DNA from: Chondrilla cf. caribensis
Taxonomy: Eukaryota; Porifera; Demospongiae; Chondrillida; Chondrillidae
Assembly: GCA_964020155.1 (NCBI GenBank)
Contig: OZ026548.1
Location: 4,681,397-4,745,396, forward strand
Reading direction: 5' to 3'
Length of the DNA stretch: 64,000 bases
In this document: one piece after another, positions 1-9,882 of the stretch
How the letters are laid out: each line of letters opens with the position of its first letter
Numbering within the stretch: the first letter of the stretch is position 1
Position numbers and translations under genes: made by a program
Notes under the pieces: generated by a model
Told to the model about the DNA's origin: nothing
The model's input: only the letters and a program-made list of their open reading frames with translations
Databases searched by the model: none

Positions 1-1164
1 TCCTGGTCTGTCTTCAGGCATTCTCTCATAATTCGGATCCACCGCAGGGGGGTCCAGCAAATATTTCCTAACGGAAGGATGGATAGGGTGCAAGAGTGGA
101 GTTTTGGACCATGACCACAACTGACCAACAGCTGACAGTTGTACACACAGGGGGACAGACAACCCATGGCAGACGCTCACAGAGGGACAGACAACACATG
201 CAGACACTCACAGAGGGACAAACAACACATGCAGACACTCACAGAGGGACAGACAACACATGGCAGACGCTTACAGAGGGACAGACAACACATGGCAGAC
301 GCTCACAGAGGGACAGACAACACATGGCAGACGCTCACAGAGGGACAGGCTACACATGGCAGATGCTCACAGAGGGACAAACAACTCATGCAGACACTCA
401 CAGAGGGACAGACAACACATGGCAGACGCTTACAGAGGGACAGACAACACATGGCAGACACTCAAAGAGGGACAGACAACACAAGGCAGACACTCACAGA
501 ATTGAAGGTGTCTTGAGTATCTTGAAGCCCCCGGGTTTCCTTGGGAAAACGTCCACCAGGAAATAGTACACATGTCCCACTCCAATGCCTGTAGAATGGC
601 GTAACACACACCAATAACAGGGAGAATGGTTTTGGGCCATGTTTGACTTATTTTTGTAAACCTCTTGAATCGCAAGGGTATTACATACAGTTTCGGCAAT
701 ATATTCATAACTTTCAACGAAGGTGACCTTCGGGGTCGAAACATTTTAGAGATATGTATGAGCAGGTTAGTGTAATTGTGCATTATAACCCCCCAGAAGG
801 TAACAGTTCCACCATACAAAGATAATGAGGAAGTGAACGTGATGGGCCTACAGACAGGTCAACCTACCCATGAGGTCAATGACAAGGGGATTCCCCAACA
901 GAACGGAGAATCCCAGAAGGACCCAGGGGAGGTAAGGTGCACGAAAGTTGAGAACACCAAAGATGTTCATTCTTATGAAGTGATTTCGTCTGCTCCACAC
1001 ATAAACCAGCATCATTGTCAGTGCATGTCCTAAGAAAACCAAGTGGATGAAAAATGCCAATATCTATTCATGTTAAGTAATACGTTAGTGAGTATATTTT
1101 TGATAGCGATGAGTAGCATTTGCACGTGCAAATACACACACACACATATGCACAGACACACACA

Positions 1165-1225
<61 letters not shown>

Positions 1226-2763
1226 TTGCACAGATACACATACAAACACACACAAACACGCACACACACACAGACACACAAACTGATAAGGATACAGTCA
1301 TTAAAGATCCTCCAAATATGAACATAACAACAAAATCTGCCGTTCGATTCCGGAAAGAATGCTCCTCCAGCCAACGACAGTGACGATAGATAAATATGAT
1401 GTTAAGCAAAAAGTTGAATCCGATGGTTCCAAAGAAAGTGAAATTAGTAACTAGTCTCCACAGCTGGACAGTTCAAAGGGAAAAAAAACTACAGATATCA
1501 ATTACGATGAGAGCTGACATTGAAATGTATCAAGGGTTTGGTTTGTTGCTCCAAGGTGATACCATGATTTTACATCCATCACACACAGCCTGGCAACACG
1601 CATATTCAGTATACAAAATCTGGTAATATATTCAGTAAACATGATAAGCTAATTTCTTTATAGTTGTAGGACTATTGTCTAACATGTCTATAGTGATATT
1701 CAAACAATTCCTTTCACAAATTAATCATTTGTGCAACGTTTCACCCATCACCGGCTTCTTCAGGCACATACAATACAAAATTCAAATCATTGGCTACACC
1801 CTCAGCTTGTGAAAAGAATTGTTTGAATATCACTATAGACGTGTTAAACAATAGTCCTACAACTATAAAGAAATACAACCAACATGTTTAACAACTTTCA
1901 CATGTTCATGATAAGGTAATATATTCAAAACATGTGTGTAGTCTGTATAGCAATAAACTCCATTAGTAGGTAATCATCAGGGTGGCCATTTTCAGTTCAC
2001 CAATAGAGGTGTGGTTGTATGGCTACAATAGACTACCTTACTGCAATATTGCATGCTTGATCGAAATAGTATATCGACATATATTACACAGAGCAAGTGC
2101 TGTTACTCACTTGATAGTTCTCAATAATGAGCTTTGGATTGAAGTAGAGCGTATAGGGACTCACTATGTCCAGTTGCTGAGGATGACAGAAAAGAAACAC
2201 ATGATTATCGTGATCTGTACACCAGTCATGGCATCCCAGCAAAATAGCCTGCATTGGCTAAGTGGGCCCTTTTTATAATTCCATGAAGTGAAGTGAAGCC
2301 TGGGAGGTGAGGGTACTCCAATCATGGATCTTCTATACCACATGGAAGATCCATGCTTGAATCCCCACTGCATGGAAGTGAGAGAATGTACACATGTCCA
2401 CACCAGTGCGGTATGTATGTCTACACCAGAGGGGGTAGGGTGTGTATGTGTGCACGTCCAACATTGATGATGACGAGCTATGTTTACCGCTGGTCAATTG
2501 CCTATTTATGGAGATGTAAAACACGAACTTCGAATCAAGAGTTCAGTAAATTCGGGTGTCTCAAATTATCCCTGTTTTACCATAAACCCTAAATACCCGG
2601 GCCTAGGGTATATGGTTCTATCCTACCACAATTTTCTAACTTCAACTACTTACAGCGCTATTGCGAAACTTACTACAGCAACTGTCGTCAACACACACGC
2701 GGTAGTGTATATTCTTGTGATTGGAGGTATTTGTAGGAATTCATCTCTGATATTGAAGACCAT
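1..2763 (-). CDS. DERL2: Derlin-2/3-like ER-associated degradation protein (3' end outside window)
   Basis: Rhomboid-type pseudoprotease of the ER membrane that helps move misfolded proteins to the cytosol for degradation. Six exons on the minus strand: 2763-2674, 2176-2111, 1463-1296, 1063-868, 588-498 and 67-1 (partial). Phases agree throughout and give 226 codons to the window edge; human Derlin-2 has 239 residues, so only a short tail is missing. Recognisable stretches are the N-terminal [19 protein letters not shown], the WR motif in [47 protein letters not shown] and, in the last exon, [13 protein letters not shown]. The C-terminal SHP-box region that binds p97/VCP would lie beyond base 1. 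The start ATG at 2763 fits the family N terminus exactly. The gene is divergent from SUDS3, 286 bp away. It could be named Derlin-2 or Derlin-3; family membership is very sure. Confidence 0.93.
145..497. repeat. 31-32 bp minisatellite beginning at the 5' splice site of a Derlin intron
   Basis: About 11 units of 31-32 bp fill the 5' part of the intron between Derlin exons 588-498 and 67-1. On the minus strand each unit starts with a copy of the splice donor (GTGAGTG, GTGAGCG or GTAAGCG) preceded by CCCTCT, close to the real exon end ATTCT. One unit has a damaged donor (TTGAGTG). Confidence 0.95.
1132..1282. repeat. (CA)n microsatellite in Derlin intron
   Basis: Nearly pure CA dinucleotide run with scattered A, T and G interruptions, lying between Derlin exons 1463-1296 and 1063-868, just downstream of the donor. 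Open frames reading through it (Thr-His or Cys-Val) are artefacts. Confidence 0.95.
1637..1912. mobile_element. Foldback element with hammerhead-like motif in its loop, in Derlin intron 2
   Basis: Inverted repeat with arms near 1640-1715 and 1808-1885 (for example TTTCTTTATAGTTGTAGGAC on the left and its complement on the right). The spacer, read on the minus strand at 1769-1729, contains CTGAAGA, a short stem and GAAAC, flanked by complementary TGTGC and GCACA. This is the layout of a hammerhead ribozyme, as found in some Penelope-like and short retroelements. It carries no coding sequence. Confidence 0.7.
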
Positions 2764-3049
2764 GGCAACACGAAGGTAGTAAATTGGATGATGAAATATA
2801 CTTCTACTCGTCAAACCGTTGTCTTGGCACGGGACGCGGACCCTATTACCGTGGCAAAAATGGATGAAGGTCAGACGGCCATATTTTACTCTGTGGTAGG
2901 GTGGATCCAGGTTCCACTTTGGATCAAACTAAATTCAGAGTGGGGATGAACATCAAGACCGAAAAACCATAATCGCCTGCAGCTGGCCACTGTACTCGGC
3001 TTACGCACATAATCGGAGGGAGAAGGTTGCGTACCTTTAGACGCTCAAG
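2764..3049. promoter_or_regulatory. Divergent promoter region between Derlin and SUDS3
   Basis: The start codons of Derlin (2763, minus) and SUDS3 (3050, plus) are 286 bp apart and point away from each other. The interval must hold both 5' UTRs and probably a shared bidirectional promoter. I see no clear TATA box; the stretch holds several CpG dinucleotides, unlike the AT-rich introns around it. Inferred from position. Confidence 0.55.
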
Positions 3050-3972
3050 ATGTCCAGTCGTTTCCAGGAAGAAAGTGGAAGTGTTTCTCCTATGGACAAC
3101 TCCAGCGACGAAGGTAAATACCGTCAAAGTTAAGAGTGTTTCTCTGCTGCCTTGTGTGAAACAACTATGACGGTTACATGCGAGATTGGACTTCATACCT
3201 TCAGACACCGAAGATGCTAGTGAAGGAGAGAGTGATTCGAAGCTCGATTCTTCGATAGCGAGCGGGAAAGGAAGGTAATTTATATTTCTCAATGGGATTC
3301 GGTGTCAACACGGTTCAAGTGTGTCCCTGTGTTAGCACGCTCGTGTACAGAGCACATAATCCGCTTTTTGTGTTTGAGCACACACCTACAGAGTCAGGGT
3401 AATCTGTTGCCGGTGAAAGTACACGAACGAAGTGTGCGATCTTCTCTATAATGGTGGCTATATGGACCAACCAGCCTGTACAGTATGCAATCAATTCTCA
3501 TTAATCCACTGCAACATACAAAGGGAAAATATGACAGATTTTCGAGTTTGGAGAATTATCCAAACTTTATTACATGCTTAGATGAATTTGTACCCAGAAA
3601 TGAGATGTAATGGATGCTGTGGAAAGCTGTGGTGGATTGATAAATGTTCCTTGTTCTGTATTGTATACCGTTGTATCTGTATTCCAGATTCCCCCTCATG
3701 CACCTTTATGTCCAGCTGCTATTTTACTACCTCTGTGATATTTGGGTTGTACCTGATACCACTAGGATGACAGTCACCTGTTTCCTTGTTCTTCTCTGCA
3801 GTAGTTTCTCTGAGCGATTGGCTGCCTTACAGGCACAGTTGGATTGTTTGGAGAAAGGTCAGTGTGTAAGCAGAGGTATTGAATGTGTGTGTGTGCGTGT
3901 ACATGCATGTGTGCGTGTGTGTGTGCATGTGCATGTGTATGTGTGTGTGTGTGCGTGCGTGCATGCGTGCGT

Positions 3973-4008
<36 letters not shown>

Positions 4009-5481
4009 ATTTGTACACACACACATGCTTTCCTATGCATGTTTTCACATGGAATGGTCAGTCTAGTTTAATAAGAGTACATCGCTTCTCAGCTAACATC
4101 TTCCTAATATTGCTTTGTAGGCCAGGATCCTGAATTTTTAAAACAGTGTAGTGACTTGGAATACCTCAGAGATCAGAGGATATTCATGGCAGGTAAGTAT
4201 GTACGCATGGCACGTTGGTATTGAGGTATTTTTCTTTTATATATATATATTTCTCTCTTTCTGTCCCCTATGTGTTGGTAGAAACATGGCTGCTGTGTGA
4301 GGTATGTATACTTTGGTTCGTTCAATATCCTGAGTGCATTCGTTCACAATGTGCTGTCTTGCAGATTGAGAGCATCCAGAAGGAATACGAGCAAGAAATG
4401 GAACAAGCCCAGGAAGAATTTGAAGTGAGTATCAGCATGGTATGTACATGTTTACTTGCTTTTATACAGCATACATGTACACACACATATGTAGATGCAT
4501 GTACATGTACTGGTTCCGGATTGTATGGAGATACTGTGATGTGTATCGGAAGAGAAATATGTAATGTTTTACTTGGTCTCTGTTTTGTTCTGTGTGCAGG
4601 CCAAGAAGCAGGAGCTGAAGGAGTGCCTCTTGGCTGATATTCAGGATAAGCAGAGAAATGCGGATGCAGACCGAAATGGCTTGGATCTTGCAGTAGGTGA
4701 GGTCTTTGGAGGCTGTGGTCACCAAAACACTTGTGATTGAGGTAGTATCCACTTGAAGGGGATGGTAGGTCCCACTGTTAATAGACTTGAAGTTTGAAAT
4801 GTCCATTTCGAGGAGGTATTGTACTTGTATTGTACATAGGTTTGGCTAGGAATGATCATTTTACATCCATACAACCTTATTGTGTATACAGTGATATGTA
4901 TTGTTCACCCGCCTCTGCTATTGTTTCTCTGTATGAATTTGTGTACGTAAGAATAATTGATATCCTCTCGAGCTCATTAATCAGAATTTTCTGCAGACTA
5001 ATAAGAATTCTCTGTATATTATTCACATGGTATAGTATATTATATTGAAGTACATGCATACTAACCAATCTCTCCCTGTACTTCCTCAGAGCTCATTGAT
5101 ACGAAGCCCATGACAACTAGAAAACTTAGGAGGAGACTGAATGAACCTCTGCCGACGCAGGACAAGAGAAGAAAGACCACATCCTGTATCTACAACCCAT
5201 AATAACACTGTACAAGGCCTAGGAGTCTGTACGTGGCTGGTTTTGTATGTGTGTGAATAGTACACTGTTGGCCGGTCACCTGTAATATTGGTTGATTTCA
5301 GTCTGTCCTTGTTTCTATGGTAGTGTTCAATTCATGCTGGTTACAGTAGACTATTATGTACGTATGTAGGTATGTACCTATGTAAATATGTTTGTATGTA
5401 TGATCATATGTGTGTGTGAATATTTGTGTGTACTTTGTGCATGTAGTCAGTACATATGCATACATTGTATGCATGTACAGT

Positions 5482-5542
<61 letters not shown>

Positions 5543-5974
5543 AATATTATATGGTATTTGTGCATGTGTGTGCCTTGCTGGACCTTAACTGTGGTTCCAG
5601 TGTCGAGTCTCATGTATGTACTGAGTGATGGTGAAATCATGGACGACCTCAGATCCATATACAAGGGGAAATCAAACATGCTCACTAAAGCTCACATACA
5701 ATCAAGTGAGTATGTACGTATGTTTGTATCCTACTGTATGTATAATATACGTTTGTGTACATTATGTATAATGTGTACCATATTATATGTGCAGTATGTA
5801 TACTGAATGTATAATATGTACAGTATGTATGTTGTGTATGCATATATAACATGGATATATTTCTTATAGATGCTGGTGATGGTGGTACATATGAAGTTAA
5901 AGTAGAAGACGGCAAGCTGTACTACAACAGGAAATGGTTTGTGTTATGTATGAGTATGTATTTTTATGTTTGCA

Positions 5975-6043
<69 letters not shown>

Positions 6044-6458
6044 TTGTTTTCACATGCACACGCACACATCTATATACATGTATATTATTTGTGGACGTAT
6101 GTACGTACACACATACATATGTGCATTGGTGCGTACATACACAGACACATCATATCGGTGTAGGTTCCACAAGGGTCAGTATGTCCTACTGGAATCCGTT
6201 GAACACGGACAGGACTGTGGTGTTATTACTGCTATTTCCTCCAATGAGGTACGTATGTATCATGAGTGTACACATACGGTGTGTACGTTTATGCACTCCT
6301 GTATTAATGTAGTTATGTGTAGATATACGTACAGTGTATATGTCTATGTATGTGCATGCATTATACAGTATGTACGTGTACATACATGTATACATATATG
6401 TGCATACATGTGTACATATGTATATACAAAACACTTGTAGGTCTAGTGAGGGTATTCA

Positions 6459-6517
<59 letters not shown>

Positions 6518-6958
6518 ATACACCTGTCTAAACACATTGTACGTCCATATACGTTGGTAGGTATGTACAGTGAATTGTCGTTAATCCGCAGCAATTCATT
6601 TTCAAAGAATATGGTGGATTAATGAGTTTGGCAGATTAACTGGATATTCATTGGTACTTGTATGACATATTGGTACTGGGAAATTGTGGCAAATTAAAGG
6701 TTTGGTGGATAAAGTGGTGGTGGATTAATGAGAAGTCACTGTGTGTACCAGACTGTGTGTAGGTAACAACTCAGTTTATCACTTTCTTCCTTGCACTACG
6801 TACACAGATCAACCAATAGTCTATGTGTTTCATAATACACTGTACATGGTTGCTCTCTGTAGATCTCCATAGCCTGCCAGCCGGACCATTCCAAGTTACG
6901 GGTGAACCTCTCACACCTGATAAAAGGCAAATACACACTCAAACGAAGAAGTGCATGA
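3050..6958 (+). CDS. SUDS3: SUDS3/Sds3-type subunit of the SIN3-HDAC corepressor complex
   Basis: Nuclear scaffold protein that holds histone deacetylase in the SIN3 complex. Twelve exons: 3050-3113, 3205-3274, 3802-3857, 4121-4192, 4282-4301, 4365-4424, 4600-4696, 5090-5185, 5601-5705, 5870-5936, 6164-6248 and 6863-6958. All phases agree, giving 295 residues (human SUDS3 has 328). The order is an acidic N terminus (EDASEGESD), a charged coiled coil (KEYEQEMEQAQEEFEAKKQE) for dimer and HDAC contact, TKPMTTRKLRRRLNEPLP with DKRRK, LSDGEIMDDL in the SIN3-binding part, then a C-terminal Tudor-like domain from EDGKLYYNRKWFHKGQ to KRRSA. The TRKLRRR and EDGKLYY motifs favour SUDS3 over its relatives BRMS1/BRMS1L. 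Exon 5 is only 20 nt; without it the frame breaks. Confidence 0.92.
3884..4008. repeat. (TG)n microsatellite, SUDS3 intron 3
   Basis: TG-rich run with CG and CATG interruptions, immediately after the exon ending at 3857. Confidence 0.9.
5489..5540. repeat. (TG)n microsatellite, SUDS3 intron 8
   Basis: Pure TG run about 60 bp before the exon that starts at 5601. Confidence 0.95.
5980..6041. repeat. (TG)n microsatellite, SUDS3 intron 10
   Basis: Pure TG run about 45 bp after the exon ending at 5936. Confidence 0.95.
6468..6515. repeat. (TG)n microsatellite, SUDS3 intron 11
   Basis: Pure TG run in the last intron. Four of the eleven SUDS3 introns carry a TG tract on the sense strand. Confidence 0.95.
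6566..6742. mobile_element. Tc1/pogo-like MITE with TACAGTG ends
   Basis: Starts TACAGTGAATTGTCGTTAAT and ends with ATTAATGAGAAGTCACTGTG, an imperfect inverted pair with a likely TA target duplication. The interior repeats GGTGGATTAATGAG-type motifs. A second copy lies at 37208-37383. Non-coding, inside the last SUDS3 intron. Confidence 0.75.
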
Positions 6959-7319
6959 TACCTACACGCCCTTAGAGTCATAATGTATACCTAGTGTCTA
7001 CCAACAGTAGATCTATTCCCCTGTCAGTATACGTACGTATAGTTGATTTATTTATTGTGGTTGTAGTAGTTTCTATGTGTGTACATGTACATATGGTGTG
7101 TGTGTTTGTGTGTTGCCCATCAAAACTGGAGATATTCTTTCCAAATTAACTTTCTTTGTCTGAGCCAACATTCACAAGAATAATTTTTATTTGGAGTATT
7201 TTACTGTACATGTTTCATTAATATATATATTATGTACACTAATTATTATTCTAGCTAATATTCTTAATATACGTACATACAGTGTATTTTATATTATATA
7301 CTGTACATGATGTAACTAT

Positions 7320-7795
7320 CTTGTATCCTGGCCAGGTGAATGGTAGACTATTTATACAGCAAATATGTGCATAGTTCAATACAACATTTTATATGCGATA
7401 GAATTGTGTTTACTAATTTCCTGCCTTGTTCTCATGCAATTAACTCTAACAATGAAACCTGTCTGGTGACCTGTGCTGTATCACTGACCTGTGCTACATG
7501 ACTTATGTATGCACAGATTTCTCTTTGATCCTCCCCTCAACCAGGATACAAACATGTACTTGTATCCTGTTTGAGGGGTAGATTAAAGGAAAAACTGTGT
7601 GTACATAAGCCATGTAGCACAGGTCAGTGATACAGCACAGGTCACCAGACAGGTTTCATTGTTAGAGTTAATTGCGTGAGAACAAGGCAGGAAATTGGTA
7701 AACACAATTCTATCGCATATAAAATGTTGTATTGAACTATGCACATATTTGCTGTATAAATTGTCTATCATTTACCACATGCACCAGGATACAAG
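7320..7795. mobile_element. 476-bp foldback element
   Basis: Almost perfect inverted repeat centred near 7557. The left arm begins CTTGTATCCTGG; the right arm ends CCAGGATACAAG. Matching internal blocks include GCAAATATGTGCATAG with CTATGCACATATTTGC and the long block around 7440-7500 with its complement around 7610-7670. No coding capacity. It sits between the convergent 3' ends of SUDS3 and MBTPS2. Confidence 0.85.
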
Positions 7796-7801
7796 TTAGT
7801 T

Positions 7802-7850
7802 GTATCCCGCCTAGGTATGCTGCAGCACACCTAGGCGGTATAATACTATA
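7802..7850. other. Short hairpin
   Basis: CCGCCTAGGT is followed by its complement ACCTAGGCGG with a short loop. It directly follows the foldback element and repeats its TTGTATCC motif, so it may be a remnant of a related element. Confidence 0.6.
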
Positions 7851-8027
7851 TATGGTATTGTAATGAGGTACGATTCTCGGTTACAATTCAAAGAATTTTA
7901 TATAATTCATGATCGGTACAATAATATGTCAAAATAATCTATACATTAGATCATGCACACAAACGTACACATAACATTATGCCGCACAGACAGAGTAAGG
8001 GACATGCACAATACAAAATCTATGACA

Positions 8028-9566
8028 TCACAGTAAAGTGAAAAAAGCCATAATGATGTTCGACAATAACAACAACAAACACAGTGTGAACACGGTGGTG
8101 AATAGCTTGTTCTTGGCTTCCTTTGATTGTATAAAGCACTGGAGATACTCCTCCACGAAAGCCATGAATGTCCACTGTCCGTCCAGAGCGAACGTGGGGA
8201 TCATGTTGAGTAGCGCCAGTGCACCCGAGAGAGATATGCAATAAACAAGAAATGTTTCTAGAATGCGTGGGAACTGTAGCCAAAATAGGAACGTTCGTGG
8301 CTCATAGTCACTCACTTCAACTGTCATGAATAAGATTCTAGGATCACCGAAGAACAAGGCATCCACGTCATGACTGTGCTGTATTCTAATCAGTTTGGTG
8401 GTATTATCAACCGTGGGGAATATGCAGGTTTGTGTAGGTGTGCTGACACAGTCTCTAGGCCCATGGCATGGATGACCAGCCGTTACAGGTCTTGCTGCAA
8501 GGCACTTGTACTCCTCGGTCACCTTTGCTGCATCCTTTTCGACTTCTCCAACTTGTTTAACTTTGGCATTCTCTGGTGGCTCCGTCGTGGGTATTTGTGC
8601 AACGTAAAAGCACACGTGTGTTTTGGCTAGTGCCTTGTCACAACAATCCCTGATACCGTCCTCAAACCAAGTGTCACTAGGCTGAATAGATGGCTGGAGT
8701 TCAAGCATAAAAACTGACGCACAATATCCCCACTGAGGTTCCTTCACAGATTTAGATATACACTCGACCCATTCTTGCGTGTTAGAAACAGGACAAGAAT
8801 TAATCCCAATTATTCTTGTCCCAGGGAAGATTTTATCTTTCAGGACAGAATTTTCCGACAAAGAGGTCACCACCACCCCCCTACCAATATTGTAAAAGGG
8901 ATGCAGTAAGAATGGCTGACAGTATAATGCTCCTAAGGCAGCCAAAGCAATGACAACATTATGCCACGAGCCGGCACAGTAGATTTTAAGCTGTCTTTTT
9001 GAAGAAATGAGTCTCAGGTGATCGCTGTGTAAGTCAACGTAGGCCCCGGGATAAAGAAGACACAGGAACACTGCAAAGCCATTCAGTCTGACCTGTTCGC
9101 TCACTGCTGCAATAGCATGTCCGGACTCATGCAACACAGCTAGGATAAGCAGGACGATAAAATAGTATGCAATTTGGTTCCAGGGCAAGTTGACCCCTGG
9201 TACAACAGGTACTAAAACATGCTCTTCTGATGATACAGTTCGGAAGTAACCAATCAAGTTGTACGAAAGAAGAAATATTGAAGAAAACATGACTGTAATG
9301 CCAACATACACACCAAGGGTGAACCAATAGTGAAGAAGTTTAGGTGGCCATTTTTCCACGCGAGAGAACACATTATTAAGTTTTACCGTATAAATTCTAA
9401 GATATCCGAATGATGAATATAAACCTTTCTCTTCGAGGAAGGTGAGATAAGAATTTCTTGTTTTTCTTGAATTCTTCAGTAAATTATCTCCGACTGTTAC
9501 AATAATCCAAATCAAACAAACAACCAAGATGAAGTTGAATAAGCTCATTTTGGATCTTTTTGGCAT
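8028..9566 (-). CDS. MBTPS2: Membrane-bound transcription factor site-2 protease (S2P)
   Basis: Intramembrane zinc metalloprotease of the Golgi that makes the second cut in SREBP and ATF6 so that their transcription-factor domains are released. Single open frame of 512 residues from the ATG at 9566, close to the 519 of human S2P. The zinc motif HExxH is HESGH at residues 146-150 in a membrane segment; the third zinc ligand is the Asp of FALDGQW near residue 462. A PDZ-like region with conserved Cys lies between. The N-terminal helix (FILVVCLIWIIVTVG) matches the family, followed by the cytosolic segment and MFSSIFLLSYNLIGYF. The human Ser-rich loop is absent. The frame stays open upstream to 9845, but that part resembles nothing; a start at MSLFNF (9548) is also possible. 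No intron is seen, unlike its neighbours. Confidence 0.93.
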   Translation of the reverse strand: MPKRSKMSLFNFILVVCLIWIIVTVGDNLLKNSRKTRNSYLTFLEEKGLYSSFGYLRIYTVKLNNVFSRVEKWPPKLLHYWFTLGVYVGITVMFSSIFLLSYNLIGYFRTVSSEEHVLVPVVPGVNLPWNQIAYYFIVLLILAVLHESGHAIAAVSEQVRLNGFAVFLCLLYPGAYVDLHSDHLRLISSKRQLKIYCAGSWHNVVIALAALGALYCQPFLLHPFYNIGRGVVVTSLSENSVLKDKIFPGTRIIGINSCPVSNTQEWVECISKSVKEPQWGYCASVFMLELQPSIQPSDTWFEDGIRDCCDKALAKTHVCFYVAQIPTTEPPENAKVKQVGEVEKDAAKVTEEYKCLAARPVTAGHPCHGPRDCVSTPTQTCIFPTVDNTTKLIRIQHSHDVDALFFGDPRILFMTVEVSDYEPRTFLFWLQFPRILETFLVYCISLSGALALLNMIPTFALDGQWTFMAFVEEYLQCFIQSKEAKNKLFTTVFTLCLLLLLSNIIMAFFTLL

Positions 9567-9882
9567 TGATAGACTCCATGACCTGTTATTCCAGATGAAC
9601 GGAAAGCATCTTAAATGCAGTGGGAAAATGAACCTTTTTGACCGAAAAATCCGGCACTTGACAAGTCGCGTGGGTAAGGGGAAGCCCCTGGATTGTATGG
9701 GAGGTAAACCCTGCAATTTCGTTTGGGCGGGAAATAGGTAACTTGAAGATGCCATGACAACCAACTGTACCGCCTGTATTATACAGTATAGTATTGTATT
9801 TATACATAAACACTCACTATGGTTCACCATCTCGTGTATATACATACGCGTGTTGAGGAACTGCAGATGATTTTACGAAGGC
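9567..9882. promoter_or_regulatory. Divergent promoter region between MBTPS2 and the CXorf65-like gene
   Basis: The two start codons are 316 bp apart and face away from each other, the second head-to-head pair in the window. CTATACTGTATAATACAGG-like AT-rich sequence lies near 9775-9800. No core promoter element can be assigned with confidence. Confidence 0.45.

Noticed and set aside
96..566. Plus-strand open frames in three registers over the 31-32 bp minisatellite
   Set aside because: They are antisense to the Derlin intron and exist only because the repeat lacks stops.
1030..1409. Cys/Val and Thr/His open frames over CA tracts, here and at 3774-4071, 5404-5806, 5934-6622, 27077-27598, 32529-32793, 49039-49363 and 52247-52547
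   Set aside because: Dinucleotide repeats are open in two frames on each strand; no coding evidence.
2924..3292. 122-codon minus-strand frame over the SUDS3 5' exons
   Set aside because: Shadow of the first two SUDS3 exons; no family resemblance.
3050..6958. BRMS1/BRMS1L as the identity of the coiled-coil gene
   Set aside because: The TRKLRRR, DKRRK and EDGKLYYNRKWFHK motifs and the Arg-Arg-Ser-Ala end fit SUDS3 better.
9567..9845. N-terminal extension of S2P (93 more codons in frame)
   Set aside because: Family members start at the membrane helix; the extension has no resemblance and would use up most of the divergent promoter.
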